Positions 43,379 through 52,691 of a DNA stretch of 64,000 nt are shown piece after piece (position 1 is the stretch's first letter; each line of letters starts with the position of its first letter). Source of the stretch: an uncultured Eubacteriales bacterium (lineage in GTDB: Bacteria; Bacillota; Clostridia; Peptostreptococcales; Anaerovoracaceae); contig CADAEH010000001.1 in NCBI GenBank assembly GCA_902786855.1, forward strand, positions 62,001 through 126,000, written 5' to 3'. The notes under the pieces are model-generated. The model did not search any database. It was not told the origin of the DNA and saw nothing but the letters and a program-made list of their open reading frames with translations. The position numbers were made by a program, and so were the translations under genes.

Positions 43379-44703
43379 TTATAAGCCTCTTCTGCACGTT
43401 CTTTTGCACATGTGCAGACTCTTCCTTCATCTGTATATCCGGAATCTTTGCAGATATTGCATCTGTATTTTCTCTGAAGATAATCCTCCGGATATCCGTT
43501 TTGTTTCAGGAGTGCCTTTTTCTCCTCCTCGAGCTCATACCTTTTTTCTTTAAGCTGAGCGCGCTTCTCTCTTGCATCTGGGCCCGGATTCATGGTAATG
43601 ACCATGCTGTTCAGCCGGGTCTCCGCAGAGAATATATCTTTTATGGCAGGAACAGCGTTGGTCACCTCAGCGATCCTGGTCTTGTACCTGCTCTCTTCTT
43701 CATTTCTTATATACTCGTAGTAGTCTCTCAGAACTTTGCGGCTGACCTTTGCAGTCTCCTCTGTCTGCGGAGAAGCTGTTGCTGACGGCACTGCTGCCTT
43801 ACGCTGATCAGCTGTTCTGGTGTTGACCCCTCCTTTTTCGAGGATCCTGTTCTCGATCACCTTGTTGACATATCTGAGGTTCGGCTCTCTCATGCCGCCT
43901 GCCGCTTTGCAGGCATCGAGCACTTCTGCCAGGCTGCAGCCCATTTCGTCAAACCATCTGTCCATGATCTCTCTGTCTGACGGATTATGCATCCGGTTGA
44001 AGCCGAGCGCAGCGAAGATTTTTCTGTATGCGTCATTACGCTTGCTGTGGCGGTCTATCATCTGCTTGACAGCAGCCACGTCTCTTGCACCTTCTTCTGT
44101 CCAGCGCAATGCCACCTTGCAGATATAATCAACGCTGTATTTATCGATGCCTATACAGTAGTCGATGGCAAAATCAAGCACATCGGGCTCTATGTTATAC
44201 AGCTTGACCGCATCTGTGAGCTTGTCCGTCTCCACTCTCGAGACCGTTCTGCCCGTGAGGTCCTGATATTTAAGGAAGATCTCCCTGAGCTGCTGATTGG
44301 TAAGTCTCTCGATGATAGCTTCCGCGCTTTCCTCTGTCTGTTCCGCCTGCCCGTCATTCTGCCGGATATCATCCACGGTCTTTCCGTAGAAAAGATCTAT
44401 CTGCCTGATGAATCCGACATCTGCCTGGCCGCTCTCTTCGTCATATGTAAAACTGACAAGACCCTTAGACTCCCAGTATTTCCAGGCGTTATTTACGTCC
44501 TTTTCCGTCATCCCGAGAGTGAAAGCCATGGTTCTTGAGTCGATCTCCTGCTCATACTGGGCATACATCAGACCAAAAAGAAACACCTTAACACAGTCTC
44601 CCGGTGCACCCGGAAGAAATTCGTTGATAAACAGGTTCTCTACATTCGTGCTGTAGAGAAAGATATCCTTTTTGTCTCCTCTTGTGAATCTGGTTTTTGC
44701 CAT
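43354..44703 (-). CDS. DnaD-domain replication initiation protein with DnaI-like zinc tail
   Basis: 449 residues. An N-terminal winged helix (EFLPGAPGDCVKVFLFGLMY) is followed by two DnaD-type helical blocks (about 140-215, containing YSVDYICKVALRWTEEG, and about 215-290). The C-terminal 100 residues (YYEYIRNEEESRYKTR...) end in CNICKDSGYTDEGRVCTCAK, the four-Cys zinc motif typical of the N-terminus of DnaI/DnaC helicase loaders. It thus looks like DnaD joined to the helicase-binding part of the loader. It lies 74 bases downstream of dnaB, fitting a helicase-loading role. No loader ATPase gene is in the window. Confidence 0.85.
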   Translation of the reverse strand: MAKTRFTRGDKKDIFLYSTNVENLFINEFLPGAPGDCVKVFLFGLMYAQYEQEIDSRTMAFTLGMTEKDVNNAWKYWESKGLVSFTYDEESGQADVGFIRQIDLFYGKTVDDIRQNDGQAEQTEESAEAIIERLTNQQLREIFLKYQDLTGRTVSRVETDKLTDAVKLYNIEPDVLDFAIDYCIGIDKYSVDYICKVALRWTEEGARDVAAVKQMIDRHSKRNDAYRKIFAALGFNRMHNPSDREIMDRWFDEMGCSLAEVLDACKAAGGMREPNLRYVNKVIENRILEKGGVNTRTADQRKAAVPSATASPQTEETAKVSRKVLRDYYEYIRNEEESRYKTRIAEVTNAVPAIKDIFSAETRLNSMVITMNPGPDAREKRAQLKEKRYELEEEKKALLKQNGYPEDYLQRKYRCNICKDSGYTDEGRVCTCAKERAEEAYKWIQKRNQ

Positions 44704-44777
44704 TGAGCTGATCGCTTTTTATTTTCTGTTTTCTGTATAGCGAGATGCATTTTATGCATCAGGTTTCTGACTCTTGG

Positions 44778-46163
44778 TCAGAATTGCCCCGGAACGTTCT
44801 GTTCATGCGCGATGTTTCCGAACTTGACATATCTTGGCACCCATGCCAGAGTCGCCGACCCTACAGGTCCGTTACGATGTTTCGCTATATTTACAATGCA
44901 TGTAAGCCCTGTACTGTTATCAGTCTGGGCTCTTTCGTCATCGCTCTGATAATAGTCTTCTCTCTTGAGGAATATGACAACGTCAGCGTCCTGCTCGATC
45001 GCACCTGAATCCCTGAGGTCAGAAAGCTTAGGCATGTGATCGCCTCCGCGCTGCTCAGGTCCTCTGGAAAGCTGCGAGAGAAGAATGACCGCACAATCAA
45101 GCTCTTTTGCCATGATCTTGATGGATCTTGTGATGGCAGCGATCTCTTTTTCTCTCTGCTCTATTCTGTATCCGCCCATGCTCATGAGCTGAAGATAGTC
45201 GATGATCACCAGGTCAAGCCCGTCTTTTTCCTGTTTGAACCTGCGGCACTTGTTTTTCATCTCGACAGGAGTGATAACAGACGATTCGTCTATGACCATA
45301 TCTGCTCCGAAAAAGCTGTCCTGTGCTGCGCTGAGGCTGTCCCAGTCTTCCGGACTGATCTCTCCTTTGCGTATATTCTCAAGCGGAACGCTTGAGGTCA
45401 TCGAGAGAAGTCTCTGTCCAAGCTGAAGATTGGACATCTCAAGGCTGAATACCATTACCTTGTGTCCTATGGAAGCCGCATGTTCTGCTATATTGAGTGC
45501 CCACGCTGTCTTGCCAACACCCGGACGCGCGGCAAGAATGATAAGGTCCGTCTTCTGGAATCCGCCGAGTATCCTGTCGACATCCCTGAAGCCTGTCTCA
45601 ATTCCCTTGATCTCTCCGCCTTTACGCTCGAGTTCCTGGATCTCCTTGATATTCTCAACTATGACATCGCTGATATCTGTGTATCTTACCTTTTGGGTCT
45701 TCTGAGCGATCTCGAGTATTCTCTGCTCTGCACCGTCAAGAATATCGTCCGGGGGCAGCTCGCTTGAATACGCTGCCTCTCTGATCTTTTCCGATTCAGC
45801 GATGAGCTGTCTCATCTTGGACTTATCGAGTATGGTAGCAGCATAATATTTTGCATTCGAAACAACGATGGTCTCATCCATCAGCTTGCTGAGGTATGTG
45901 ATCCCACCGACCATATCAGCGGTCTTTCTCTGTCTCAGTGCAGAATAGACAGTAGTTATATCAACGCCTGTACCTTTCTGCTCCATTTCCATCATCGTCC
46001 TGAAGATTTCCTGATGTTCGTTCAGGTAAAAATCAGTGGCTCTGAGGATCCCGCTCACGTCCGCTCTCGCATCCTGACTCTTGAGCATGGCTCCGAGAAC
46101 GGCTTTTTCTGCTTCTATATCCTGTGGTGGGATAAGAACATTGTTATTTCTTTCCTCATCCAT
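44778..46163 (-). CDS. dnaB: Replicative DNA helicase DnaB
   Basis: 461 residues. The N-terminal helical domain (PPQDIEAEKAVLGAMLKS) and the RecA-like C-terminal core are present: Walker A AARPGVGKTAW, Walker B LVIIDYLQLM, arginine finger region QLSRGPEQRGG and the DLRDSGAIEQDADVV motif. Unwinds DNA at the replication fork. 11 bases after rplI, the classic rplI-dnaB order. Confidence 0.97.
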   Translation of the reverse strand: MDEERNNNVLIPPQDIEAEKAVLGAMLKSQDARADVSGILRATDFYLNEHQEIFRTMMEMEQKGTGVDITTVYSALRQRKTADMVGGITYLSKLMDETIVVSNAKYYAATILDKSKMRQLIAESEKIREAAYSSELPPDDILDGAEQRILEIAQKTQKVRYTDISDVIVENIKEIQELERKGGEIKGIETGFRDVDRILGGFQKTDLIILAARPGVGKTAWALNIAEHAASIGHKVMVFSLEMSNLQLGQRLLSMTSSVPLENIRKGEISPEDWDSLSAAQDSFFGADMVIDESSVITPVEMKNKCRRFKQEKDGLDLVIIDYLQLMSMGGYRIEQREKEIAAITRSIKIMAKELDCAVILLSQLSRGPEQRGGDHMPKLSDLRDSGAIEQDADVVIFLKREDYYQSDDERAQTDNSTGLTCIVNIAKHRNGPVGSATLAWVPRYVKFGNIAHEQNVPGQF

Positions 46164-46174
46164 GTGTCTATCTG

Positions 46175-46618
46175 CTATCCTTCGATCCTGACTTTTACTT
46201 TTGCTGTCACGTCAGTAAAGAGTTTTACTCCGACATCAAACACGCCTGTCTCTTTGATCGGCTTGTCGAGAATGATCTTTTTCTTATCGATCTCAGTTCC
46301 GAGCTGCTCGCTGACAGCCTGAGCGATATCCATAGAAGTGATGGAACCGAAAAGCTTTCCGTTATCTCCTACTCTTGTCTTTACCACTACAGGAGCAGCA
46401 GAGAGTTTTTTGGCGAGTTTTTCTGCTGCTTCTTTTTCTGCTGCGAACTTCTCAGCTGCTTTTGCCTTCTCTCTGGCAATCGCTCTCTTGTTAGCCTCAG
46501 TCGCTTCTACCGCAAGTCCTCCCGGTATCAGCTTGTTACGTGCAAAACCGTCGCTGACTTTAACGATATCGCCTTCTTTGCCTGTGCCTTTTACATCTTT
46601 TTTAAGAATAACTTCCAT
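46175..46618 (-). CDS. rplI: 50S ribosomal protein L9
   Basis: 147 residues. N-terminal L9 motif GKEGDIVKVSDGFARNKLIP, the long connecting helix (Lys/Ala/Glu-rich) and C-terminal domain VGDNGKLFGSITSMDIA. Normal length. Sits between the GdpP-like gene and dnaB, a common clostridial order. Confidence 0.97.
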   Translation of the reverse strand: MEVILKKDVKGTGKEGDIVKVSDGFARNKLIPGGLAVEATEANKRAIAREKAKAAEKFAAEKEAAEKLAKKLSAAPVVVKTRVGDNGKLFGSITSMDIAQAVSEQLGTEIDKKKIILDKPIKETGVFDVGVKLFTDVTAKVKVRIEG

Positions 46619-46656
46619 TTTATGTTCCTTCTTCCTTATATATCTCCGCGTCGGTT

Positions 46657-48408
46657 TCAGTCATCATGTTCCTTTTCCAGGGTTGTCTTGACCAGTTTGC
46701 GCAGCTGTTCTTCTACATATTCAAGGGGTTCTGAGGACTGTGCTGCAGCTGAAGTGAAATGGCCGCCGCCTCCGAACTTCTCCATGATCTGCTGGACGTT
46801 GATCTCTCCGAGAGACCTTGCGCTGATTATCGTCTGCTCTCTCTCATTAGTACCCAGGGCGAATGTTGCTTTTACACCTTTTACCATAAGGAGTTCGTCG
46901 GCAACCTGAGCATTGATGATCTGTGTATTGCCGGTATGTCCTCTGGTGGTTGCAAAGGCAACGCCTTCCTCTGAAAAGTCCGCTCTGGCGATAGCGCTCG
47001 CTTTGGACATGAAGTCGGCCTTAGCCATCTGGAAAAACCGCTTGACTTCCGTGGTATCTGCACCGGCTCTCTTGAGCCATGAAGCAGCCTCAAACGTACG
47101 AACGCCTGTCCTTCCGGAGAAATTATTGGTATCGACCATGATCCCGGCCAGCATAGCTTCGGCTTCAAACTTGTTGATGATCTTCTTCTGTGCATAATTC
47201 TGCAGCAGTTCGGCAAGAAGCTCACTTGCTGACGAAGCGTACGACTCGATGTATGCCAGCGAGGCATCCCTGAAGGAATCCTCCGTCATCCTGTGATGGT
47301 CGATGATAATACGGCTGTCGCATCTATCTACCAGTTCCATGCATTCGACCAGCATTGGCCTGTTCGTATCGACTACTATCAGCAGCGTCTCAGGTGTGAC
47401 CAGCTTGATGGCCTTCTCCTGTTTTATGATGTTATAGTCTTCTGAGTTGACCGCCTGAGTATAAATCGTATCGAGCGCATCATTGTGCTTGTCGATTACG
47501 ATATATGCATCCTTGCCCAGATACCTGCATATCGCACTGACGCCGATGGCTGAACCAAATGCATCCATATCCGGCCACTTGTGTCCCATGATCAGGACTT
47601 TATCGGCATCTTTTATCATCTGCTTCATGGCATGTGCGATGACTCTTGCCTTGCCCCTGTTGCTCTTCTCAATAGACTGGAGCGTTCCGCCATAATACTT
47701 CGTGCCTTCGTCTGTTTTGATGACTGCCTGGTCTCCTCCGCGTCCGAGCGCAAGTTCAAGAGCTTCTCCGGCCATTTCCGTTGTCTCGATCAGAGATTTT
47801 TCGGAAATTCCGGCTCCAATGCTTATGGATGCAGGAAAATCGATCTTAGCTTCGATCTTTCTGACTTCATCGAGCACGCCGAACTTGCTCTGGATCATCT
47901 TATTGAGCTTGCCGTAGTTCGAGTACATGATGTACTTGTCATCATCAGTACTGATGACAGGCGAATCAAATGATGCCCCCCACTTCCTGACGATACTGTC
48001 TATCATTGAAGGGATAGCTCTCTTGCCGTCATCACTTGTGCTGGCAACGAGGTCATCATAATTATCTATGTTGATATAGATGATGACTGCTCTGTCTGCC
48101 TCGAGCTTGCTGCGGAAAGACTCCCTGATGGTAGTCTCATCGAACAGTACTGCAATGTCTTCGTTTTCTTTTGGCTCATCATTGGTCCAGATCTTGAAGA
48201 CCCGGTTGTTTCTCTCGATGATGACCTCGCTTGAATTAGCGGTCAGAAGAGTCTCTCTCTTCACGCCGGTCAGAGCAAAGAAATTTGCACCGATAATGTC
48301 TTCATAAACGATCACGTTCTTCATGAAGCCGTTGGCCTTGGTGATGAGTCCGTTACTCCCCACGACACATGCAGGTATAGGCAGCTGCGTAATAAAAGTC
48401 TTTTTCAT
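46657..48408 (-). CDS. GdpP-type cyclic-di-AMP phosphodiesterase lacking the membrane helices
   Basis: 583 residues. A PAS-like segment (PIPACVVGSNGLITKANGFM) is right at the N-terminus, then a degenerate GGDEF domain (about 105-235, AVIIYINIDNYDDLVAS and SISIGAGISE), the DHH domain (VLIMGHKWPDMDAFGSAIG, IIIDHHRM) and DHHA1 (EKFGGGGHFTSAAAQ). Family GdpP proteins are about 655 residues with two N-terminal spans; here there is no room for them, since parB ends 11 bases upstream and the ATG has AAGGTG before it. It should hydrolyse c-di-AMP in the cytoplasm. Placed in the usual parB-gdpP-rplI-dnaB order. Confidence 0.9.
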   Translation of the reverse strand: MKKTFITQLPIPACVVGSNGLITKANGFMKNVIVYEDIIGANFFALTGVKRETLLTANSSEVIIERNNRVFKIWTNDEPKENEDIAVLFDETTIRESFRSKLEADRAVIIYINIDNYDDLVASTSDDGKRAIPSMIDSIVRKWGASFDSPVISTDDDKYIMYSNYGKLNKMIQSKFGVLDEVRKIEAKIDFPASISIGAGISEKSLIETTEMAGEALELALGRGGDQAVIKTDEGTKYYGGTLQSIEKSNRGKARVIAHAMKQMIKDADKVLIMGHKWPDMDAFGSAIGVSAICRYLGKDAYIVIDKHNDALDTIYTQAVNSEDYNIIKQEKAIKLVTPETLLIVVDTNRPMLVECMELVDRCDSRIIIDHHRMTEDSFRDASLAYIESYASSASELLAELLQNYAQKKIINKFEAEAMLAGIMVDTNNFSGRTGVRTFEAASWLKRAGADTTEVKRFFQMAKADFMSKASAIARADFSEEGVAFATTRGHTGNTQIINAQVADELLMVKGVKATFALGTNEREQTIISARSLGEINVQQIMEKFGGGGHFTSAAAQSSEPLEYVEEQLRKLVKTTLEKEHDD

Positions 48409-48419
48409 GACTGCACCTT

Positions 48420-49376
48420 CTATCTGAATGCCTCTCTGATGATATCAATTAGCCTGTTAAGCTCTTCTATACTGTAAAATTCCAGTTCCAGTTTTCCTCT
48501 GCTGTCTCCGGTAATATTAACTTTAGTACCTGTAAGTGTCATCAGCTCGCGCTCGACAGCAAGTACGTCATCTGACTTGACCTGTTTGTGCTCGCTGCCG
48601 GAAGGATTCCGGCGGCGCTTTCTTTCAGGCCTCAGCTCGTCTTTGACCTTTTCAGCAAGCTTTTCTGTAGCTCTCACAGACAGATCGTTGCGTATGATCT
48701 TTTCTGCGATCTCTTTCTGCTTCTTTTCATCCGGTATATTGATAATAGTTCGTCCGTGTGCTGCGGACATCTGTCCGCTTGATACGTATTCCTGTATCTC
48801 AACCGGCAATTTCAGCAGCCTGATGCTGTTTGCTATGTATGTGCGGCTCCTTCCCAGAGATACAGATACCTGCTCCTGAGTAAAGCCGTATTTCTCGGTG
48901 ATGGACTTGAGACCCCTTGCTTCTTCGATTGGATTGAGGTCTTCACGCTGCATGTTTTCAATGATGGCGACTATGGCATTCTGCCTGTCGTCAAAATCTC
49001 TGACAATACATGGAATGGTCCTGAGCCCCGCAATGCGTGATGCTCTCCATCTTCTCTCACCGGCAACAAGCTCATATCCGTTTTCTGCTTCGCGTACGAT
49101 CAGAGGCTGGATCACGCCGTTTGCTTTGATGGAACCGGCGAGTTCCTTGAGCTTGTCTTCATCAAACACACTTCTCGGCTGCGCGCTGTTAGGTCTGATG
49201 TCGTTGATGTCTACATATATAATACGGTCTCTGTCTGTTGTTTCAGGCGATTCACCGCCCTCTGACGAAACCTCTTTTAATCTTTTAGAAGAATCTTTCT
49301 GTTCTTCTTCATTTATAGGAGCTACGTCAGCAAACAATGCATCGAGCCCCCGTCCAAGTCCTGCTTTCCTGGCCAT
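48420..49376 (-). CDS. parB: Chromosome partition protein ParB (Spo0J)
   Basis: 318 residues. N-terminal KAGLGRGLDALF (binds ParA), an acidic linker, then the CTP-binding core with QPRSVFDEDKLKELAGSIK and GERRWRA (106-112), and the parS-binding helix-turn-helix (TEKYGFTQEQVSVSLGRSRT). ParB loads on parS and spreads as a CTP-gated clamp. Two perfect parS sites lie 1.3 and 2 kb upstream. The start is two bases after the parA stop. Confidence 0.96.
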   Translation of the reverse strand: MARKAGLGRGLDALFADVAPINEEEQKDSSKRLKEVSSEGGESPETTDRDRIIYVDINDIRPNSAQPRSVFDEDKLKELAGSIKANGVIQPLIVREAENGYELVAGERRWRASRIAGLRTIPCIVRDFDDRQNAIVAIIENMQREDLNPIEEARGLKSITEKYGFTQEQVSVSLGRSRTYIANSIRLLKLPVEIQEYVSSGQMSAAHGRTIINIPDEKKQKEIAEKIIRNDLSVRATEKLAEKVKDELRPERKRRRNPSGSEHKQVKSDDVLAVERELMTLTGTKVNITGDSRGKLELEFYSIEELNRLIDIIREAFR

Positions 49377-49378
49377 GT

Positions 49379-50167
49379 CTATTTCTTCGCTTTCTTTCTT
49401 GCTCTTTCTCTAGCCAGGAATTCCTTGGTGAATGCCTGGTATGCCTTGGCTCCCGGTGCCGAAGGATCGTATTTTATAATAGGTACTCCATAACTCGGCG
49501 CTTCTGCAAGCCTGACATTTCGCGGGATTATCGTTTCATACATGGCTGGTCCGAAGAAAGAACGCACATCCTGTACCACGGCCTGGGACAGATTGGTCCT
49601 CCCGTCGAACATACTCAATATAACTCCATCGATATAGAGTGATGGATTGAGCCGTTTTCTGACCATCTCTATCGTACTGATAAGCTGGCTGACACCCTCA
49701 AGAGCATAAAACTCGCACTGGATAGGTATCAGCACGCTGTCAACAGCGGTAAGGGAATTGATCGTCAGAACACCAAGCGAAGGAGGGCAGTCGACAAGAA
49801 TAAAGTCATATTCTTTCCTGACCGCATCGATTACACGCTTGAGCCTTCTCTCTCTTGCTTCAAGCCTGGCAAGTTCGACCTCCGCTCCGGCAAGATCAAC
49901 GCTCGCGGGTATTATGAAAAGATTGTCAGTGTTAGTCGGAAGGATCGCCTTCCTCACATCAAAATTCTCATCGATCAGACAATCATAAAGAGTCGTCTTA
50001 AGAGTCCTCTTTCTGATGCCTATACCGCTGGTAGTGTTGCCCTGAGGATCGATATCGACCATCAGCACCTTCTTGCCTCTATTGGCAAGACACGCTGCAA
50101 GATTGATATTGGTCGTGGTCTTTCCTACTCCACCCTTCTGATTGAAAATAGCAATTGCTTTGCCCAT
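49379..50167 (-). CDS. parA: Chromosome partition ATPase ParA (Soj)
   Basis: 262 residues. Deviant Walker A KGGVGKTT at 10-17, DIDPQGNTTSGIGI, and Walker B FILVDCPPSLGVLT. Non-specific DNA-binding ATPase that moves ParB-parS complexes and regulates replication initiation. GGGAGG site upstream. A TATAAT-like -10 box lies 100 bases before the start (50267-50272, minus strand) with no clear -35. Confidence 0.96.
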   Translation of the reverse strand: MGKAIAIFNQKGGVGKTTTNINLAACLANRGKKVLMVDIDPQGNTTSGIGIRKRTLKTTLYDCLIDENFDVRKAILPTNTDNLFIIPASVDLAGAEVELARLEARERRLKRVIDAVRKEYDFILVDCPPSLGVLTINSLTAVDSVLIPIQCEFYALEGVSQLISTIEMVRKRLNPSLYIDGVILSMFDGRTNLSQAVVQDVRSFFGPAMYETIIPRNVRLAEAPSYGVPIIKYDPSAPGAKAYQAFTKEFLARERARKKAKK

Positions 50168-50655
50168 TTATTGACCTCCCGGTGTATTTTTTAGACGCAG
50201 TTAAGGAAGCCTCCTCTTCAGGATTCCTTCCTAAACGGCATAATACCCGATTAAATACTTCTACGTATTATACTTCTTTTTGTTTGAAAATTTCCAGTTT
50301 TCTTAACGTCTGTATGTGTAGATTGAGTGATATTGCTGGATTAAAAAATGTGCATCGAATAAATTGTGGCTGTTCCGAATTTTACATACTATATATTGTA
50401 AGAAGTTTGTCAACAATCTATCATTCTTCTTCATTCCATAATGATAAAACATCCTTAAAACAGGTAAATAATAAGCAGGGAGCGGCCTTGCAGATCAGTC
50501 TCTGCCATTTCCAGGAGAATGATCACCTTCGAAATCAATGATTCTATCCGGCAAACCGTTGACAGGATCCCGTCGGTTCGTGACACCTCACATCAGATTG
50601 GCTGCTTTAGTAAAACATCCATCCTTAGTGACGGGGATTATCCGGTGTATGTTGT

Positions 50656-50671
50656 TGTTTCACGTGAAACA
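50656..50671. other. parS site 1
   Basis: Perfect 16-base palindrome TGTTTCACGTGAAACA, the consensus ParB-binding site of Firmicutes, 489 bases upstream of parA. Its left flank (GGTGTATGTTGTTG) is nearly repeated at parS site 2. Confidence 0.97.
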
Positions 50672-51365
50672 TTTTACTGTCAATCAGTCGCATTTCTTTA
50701 CAGATATGCAATACAGAATGGTTAAATCAGGAGCGAAGCTCTGTCAAGCTGTTATCAGAACTTCTACCCCCGATATTCCAGGTGGTTTCCTCAAGACTAC
50801 TTTTCCTTGATTGTGACACAGTACTTATCGGAGAAAATCTGCCTTCGGAGCTCAAAACTTCCGCCTTTATAACAACACCGCATGATCCGAAGAAGCACTT
50901 ACACGCGCAGAGAGTTTCAGCTCCATAGACTATCGTTGAGAGATTGATATCTATAACTATGACTGAGAATGGAGCCAATGTCAGGACTTCATCATTTTGT
51001 GATATATTACATCAAGTCGTCAATCTTCGGAATTAACAACTAATCATAATAGCCGGGATCCCCCGTATAAGTTCAACCAGATGCAAAACTCCAACGAGCC
51101 GTTATCGGTTCTTCTCCCTCTGCGTGGGTCCCCACCTCATAATCAGTTCGCTTGATTGGAGCGGGCGACGTCATACTTATCGGAAGGGTTCGGCTTCCAT
51201 AGATCAATGTTTCCGTCTTAAAGGCAACACCGTTTGAACCGGAGGAATCATTCACAGACGCTGGGGACTTTTGTTCCTGCGAGCATCAGTGGTGATTGTG
51301 CCCCACCACTGATGGTCGAAAATGGAGTCCGCTGCCTTAGAAGAAAAACAGCTGGTGTCTGTTAT

Positions 51366-51381
51366 TGTTTCACGTGAAACA
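51366..51381. other. parS site 2
   Basis: A second perfect TGTTTCACGTGAAACA, 710 bases from the first. The left flank GGTGTCTGTTATTG differs from that of site 1 at two of 14 positions, so the two sites were probably copied together with flanking DNA. Confidence 0.97.
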
Positions 51382-51966
51382 ATTTGTCACATACTTTTTA
51401 TATGCAAAGCAGCGCTCTTCCGGTGTATTGTCCTAACTGTTAACCAATCAGATAATATATCATTTTATAAATCTTTCAGATCAAAGAAGGAAATACATTG
51501 AATACAACCTCAGAATTATAAATCTAAAAGATTGACAGTATATCTGTAGATATCAATAATATCTGTCCTGCAATCTGACTTTATCATCAAAATGTAAACT
51601 AAAAACCAGAATAGAAAAAAACTAAGATCGGCATACCTTCATTTCCTGAGAGCAAATACGGGTATCGATATCCACCATAGACCGTCTAAATCCGAACCGA
51701 TGAGAGGACTCCGTCGATTCGTGAGATCTCACATCAGATCTGTCACCTTCAGTATAAGGTGACTGCCTTTATTAACCGGGACATCTGATGTAAATATAAA
51801 GTGTATATATAATATGTAGACTTTTTTATTGGGATTATTATATTATAGAACGTTTGTTCTTTTTAGGCAATAGTAATTTTATCCTTTCCCAATCAACAAT
51901 ATAACTTTATCCGCTTTTCATCAGCATTACAGAAACAAAAGAACAGTTACCCAATGCCAAAATAAA

Positions 51967-51988
51967 AAAATCCGCAATCGCGGATTTT
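51967..51988 (-). terminator. Terminator of the mnmE-mnmG-rsmG operon
   Basis: AATCCGC and GCGGATT arms around a four-base loop, with a run of seven T after it on the minus strand, nine bases after the rsmG stop. Confidence 0.9.
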
Positions 51989-51996
51989 ATAGAACT

Positions 51997-52689
51997 TTAT
52001 CTGATCGTTACTGTACCTTTTTCTTGCTCATCCTTTTTTATTAAGAGAAGAACATGTCCTGAGATATCCTGTGCCTGAGTATCTATCTGTACAGCTCTTA
52101 CAAGATTTCCTCTGAACTTACGGAGGCTCTTTCCTGCTGCTTCAAGTTCCTCTGCATAATTTTCTCCCTTGTATGCAATAAAGTATCCTCCTCTCCTGAC
52201 AAACGGGAGGCACCAGCCGGCAAGCTTATCAAGGCTTGCGACAGCACGGGATACACACAGGTCAAAAGATCCATTATATTCAGGCTTTTTAGAAAGCTCC
52301 TCTGCTCTGGCATGAACGGTCTGAACATTAGTGATCCCAAGGGTTTGAGCGAATTCATCTATAACTCTCAGCCTCTTGAGGGTAGAATCGAGAAGCACAA
52401 AATCCTTGTCAGGATCAGCTATTGCAAGGATAGCTCCGGGAAAACCCGCACCGGTACCTACATCAATAATACTGTGTGCAGCTCTGTATTCAGGGAGACT
52501 TGTTACAGACAGAGAATCCGCAAGATGTTTCTGCATAGCCTCGTCACGATCCCTGACGGCGGTGAGATTTATGTGCTCATTTCTCTCCAGGACCATGTCA
52601 ATATAAGATACAAGCTTATCAGCAGTATCTTTGCCGTATTCTTTTTCCAGTTCAGCAGTCAGTTTTAATGTGTCTGTATTTTGAGCCAT
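51997..52689 (-). CDS. rsmG: 16S rRNA G527 methyltransferase RsmG (GidB)
   Basis: 230 residues. N-terminal NLTAVRDRDEAMQKHLADSL, AdoMet motif IIDVGTGAGFPGAILAI and DLCVSRAVASLDKL are the family hallmarks. Adds the m7G527 methyl group of 16S rRNA. Starts two bases after the mnmG stop. Confidence 0.95.
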   Translation of the reverse strand: MAQNTDTLKLTAELEKEYGKDTADKLVSYIDMVLERNEHINLTAVRDRDEAMQKHLADSLSVTSLPEYRAAHSIIDVGTGAGFPGAILAIADPDKDFVLLDSTLKRLRVIDEFAQTLGITNVQTVHARAEELSKKPEYNGSFDLCVSRAVASLDKLAGWCLPFVRRGGYFIAYKGENYAEELEAAGKSLRKFRGNLVRAVQIDTQAQDISGHVLLLIKKDEQEKGTVTIR

Positions 52690-52691
52690 AA

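Larger units (their letters stand above)
50168..51996. other. Gene-poor region with two parS sites and decayed repeats
   Basis: No gene I can support in 1.8 kb. The region holds the parA leader (to about 50400), parS sites at 50656 and 51366, and minus-strand frames at 50727-50978 and 51073-51255 that share a short protein-level pattern (GS-x-GV..K.E followed later by PIS) as decayed copies of one sequence. Related DNA also occurs at about 50570-50655 and 51710-51795 (both with CCGTCG-TTCGTGA and CTCACATCAGAT). 51400-51960 is strongly AT-rich. I looked for DnaA boxes (TTATNCACA) and saw no cluster, so I do not call an origin. Confidence 0.6.

Noticed and set aside
50727-51255. Minus-strand frames at 50727-50978 and 51073-51255 as genes
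   Set aside because: They resemble each other, but lack starts with ribosome binding sites, break in different frames, and look like decayed copies; described only as part of the gene-poor region.
51400-51960. AT-rich stretch as replication origin
   Set aside because: No cluster of DnaA boxes and no dnaA or dnaN nearby.
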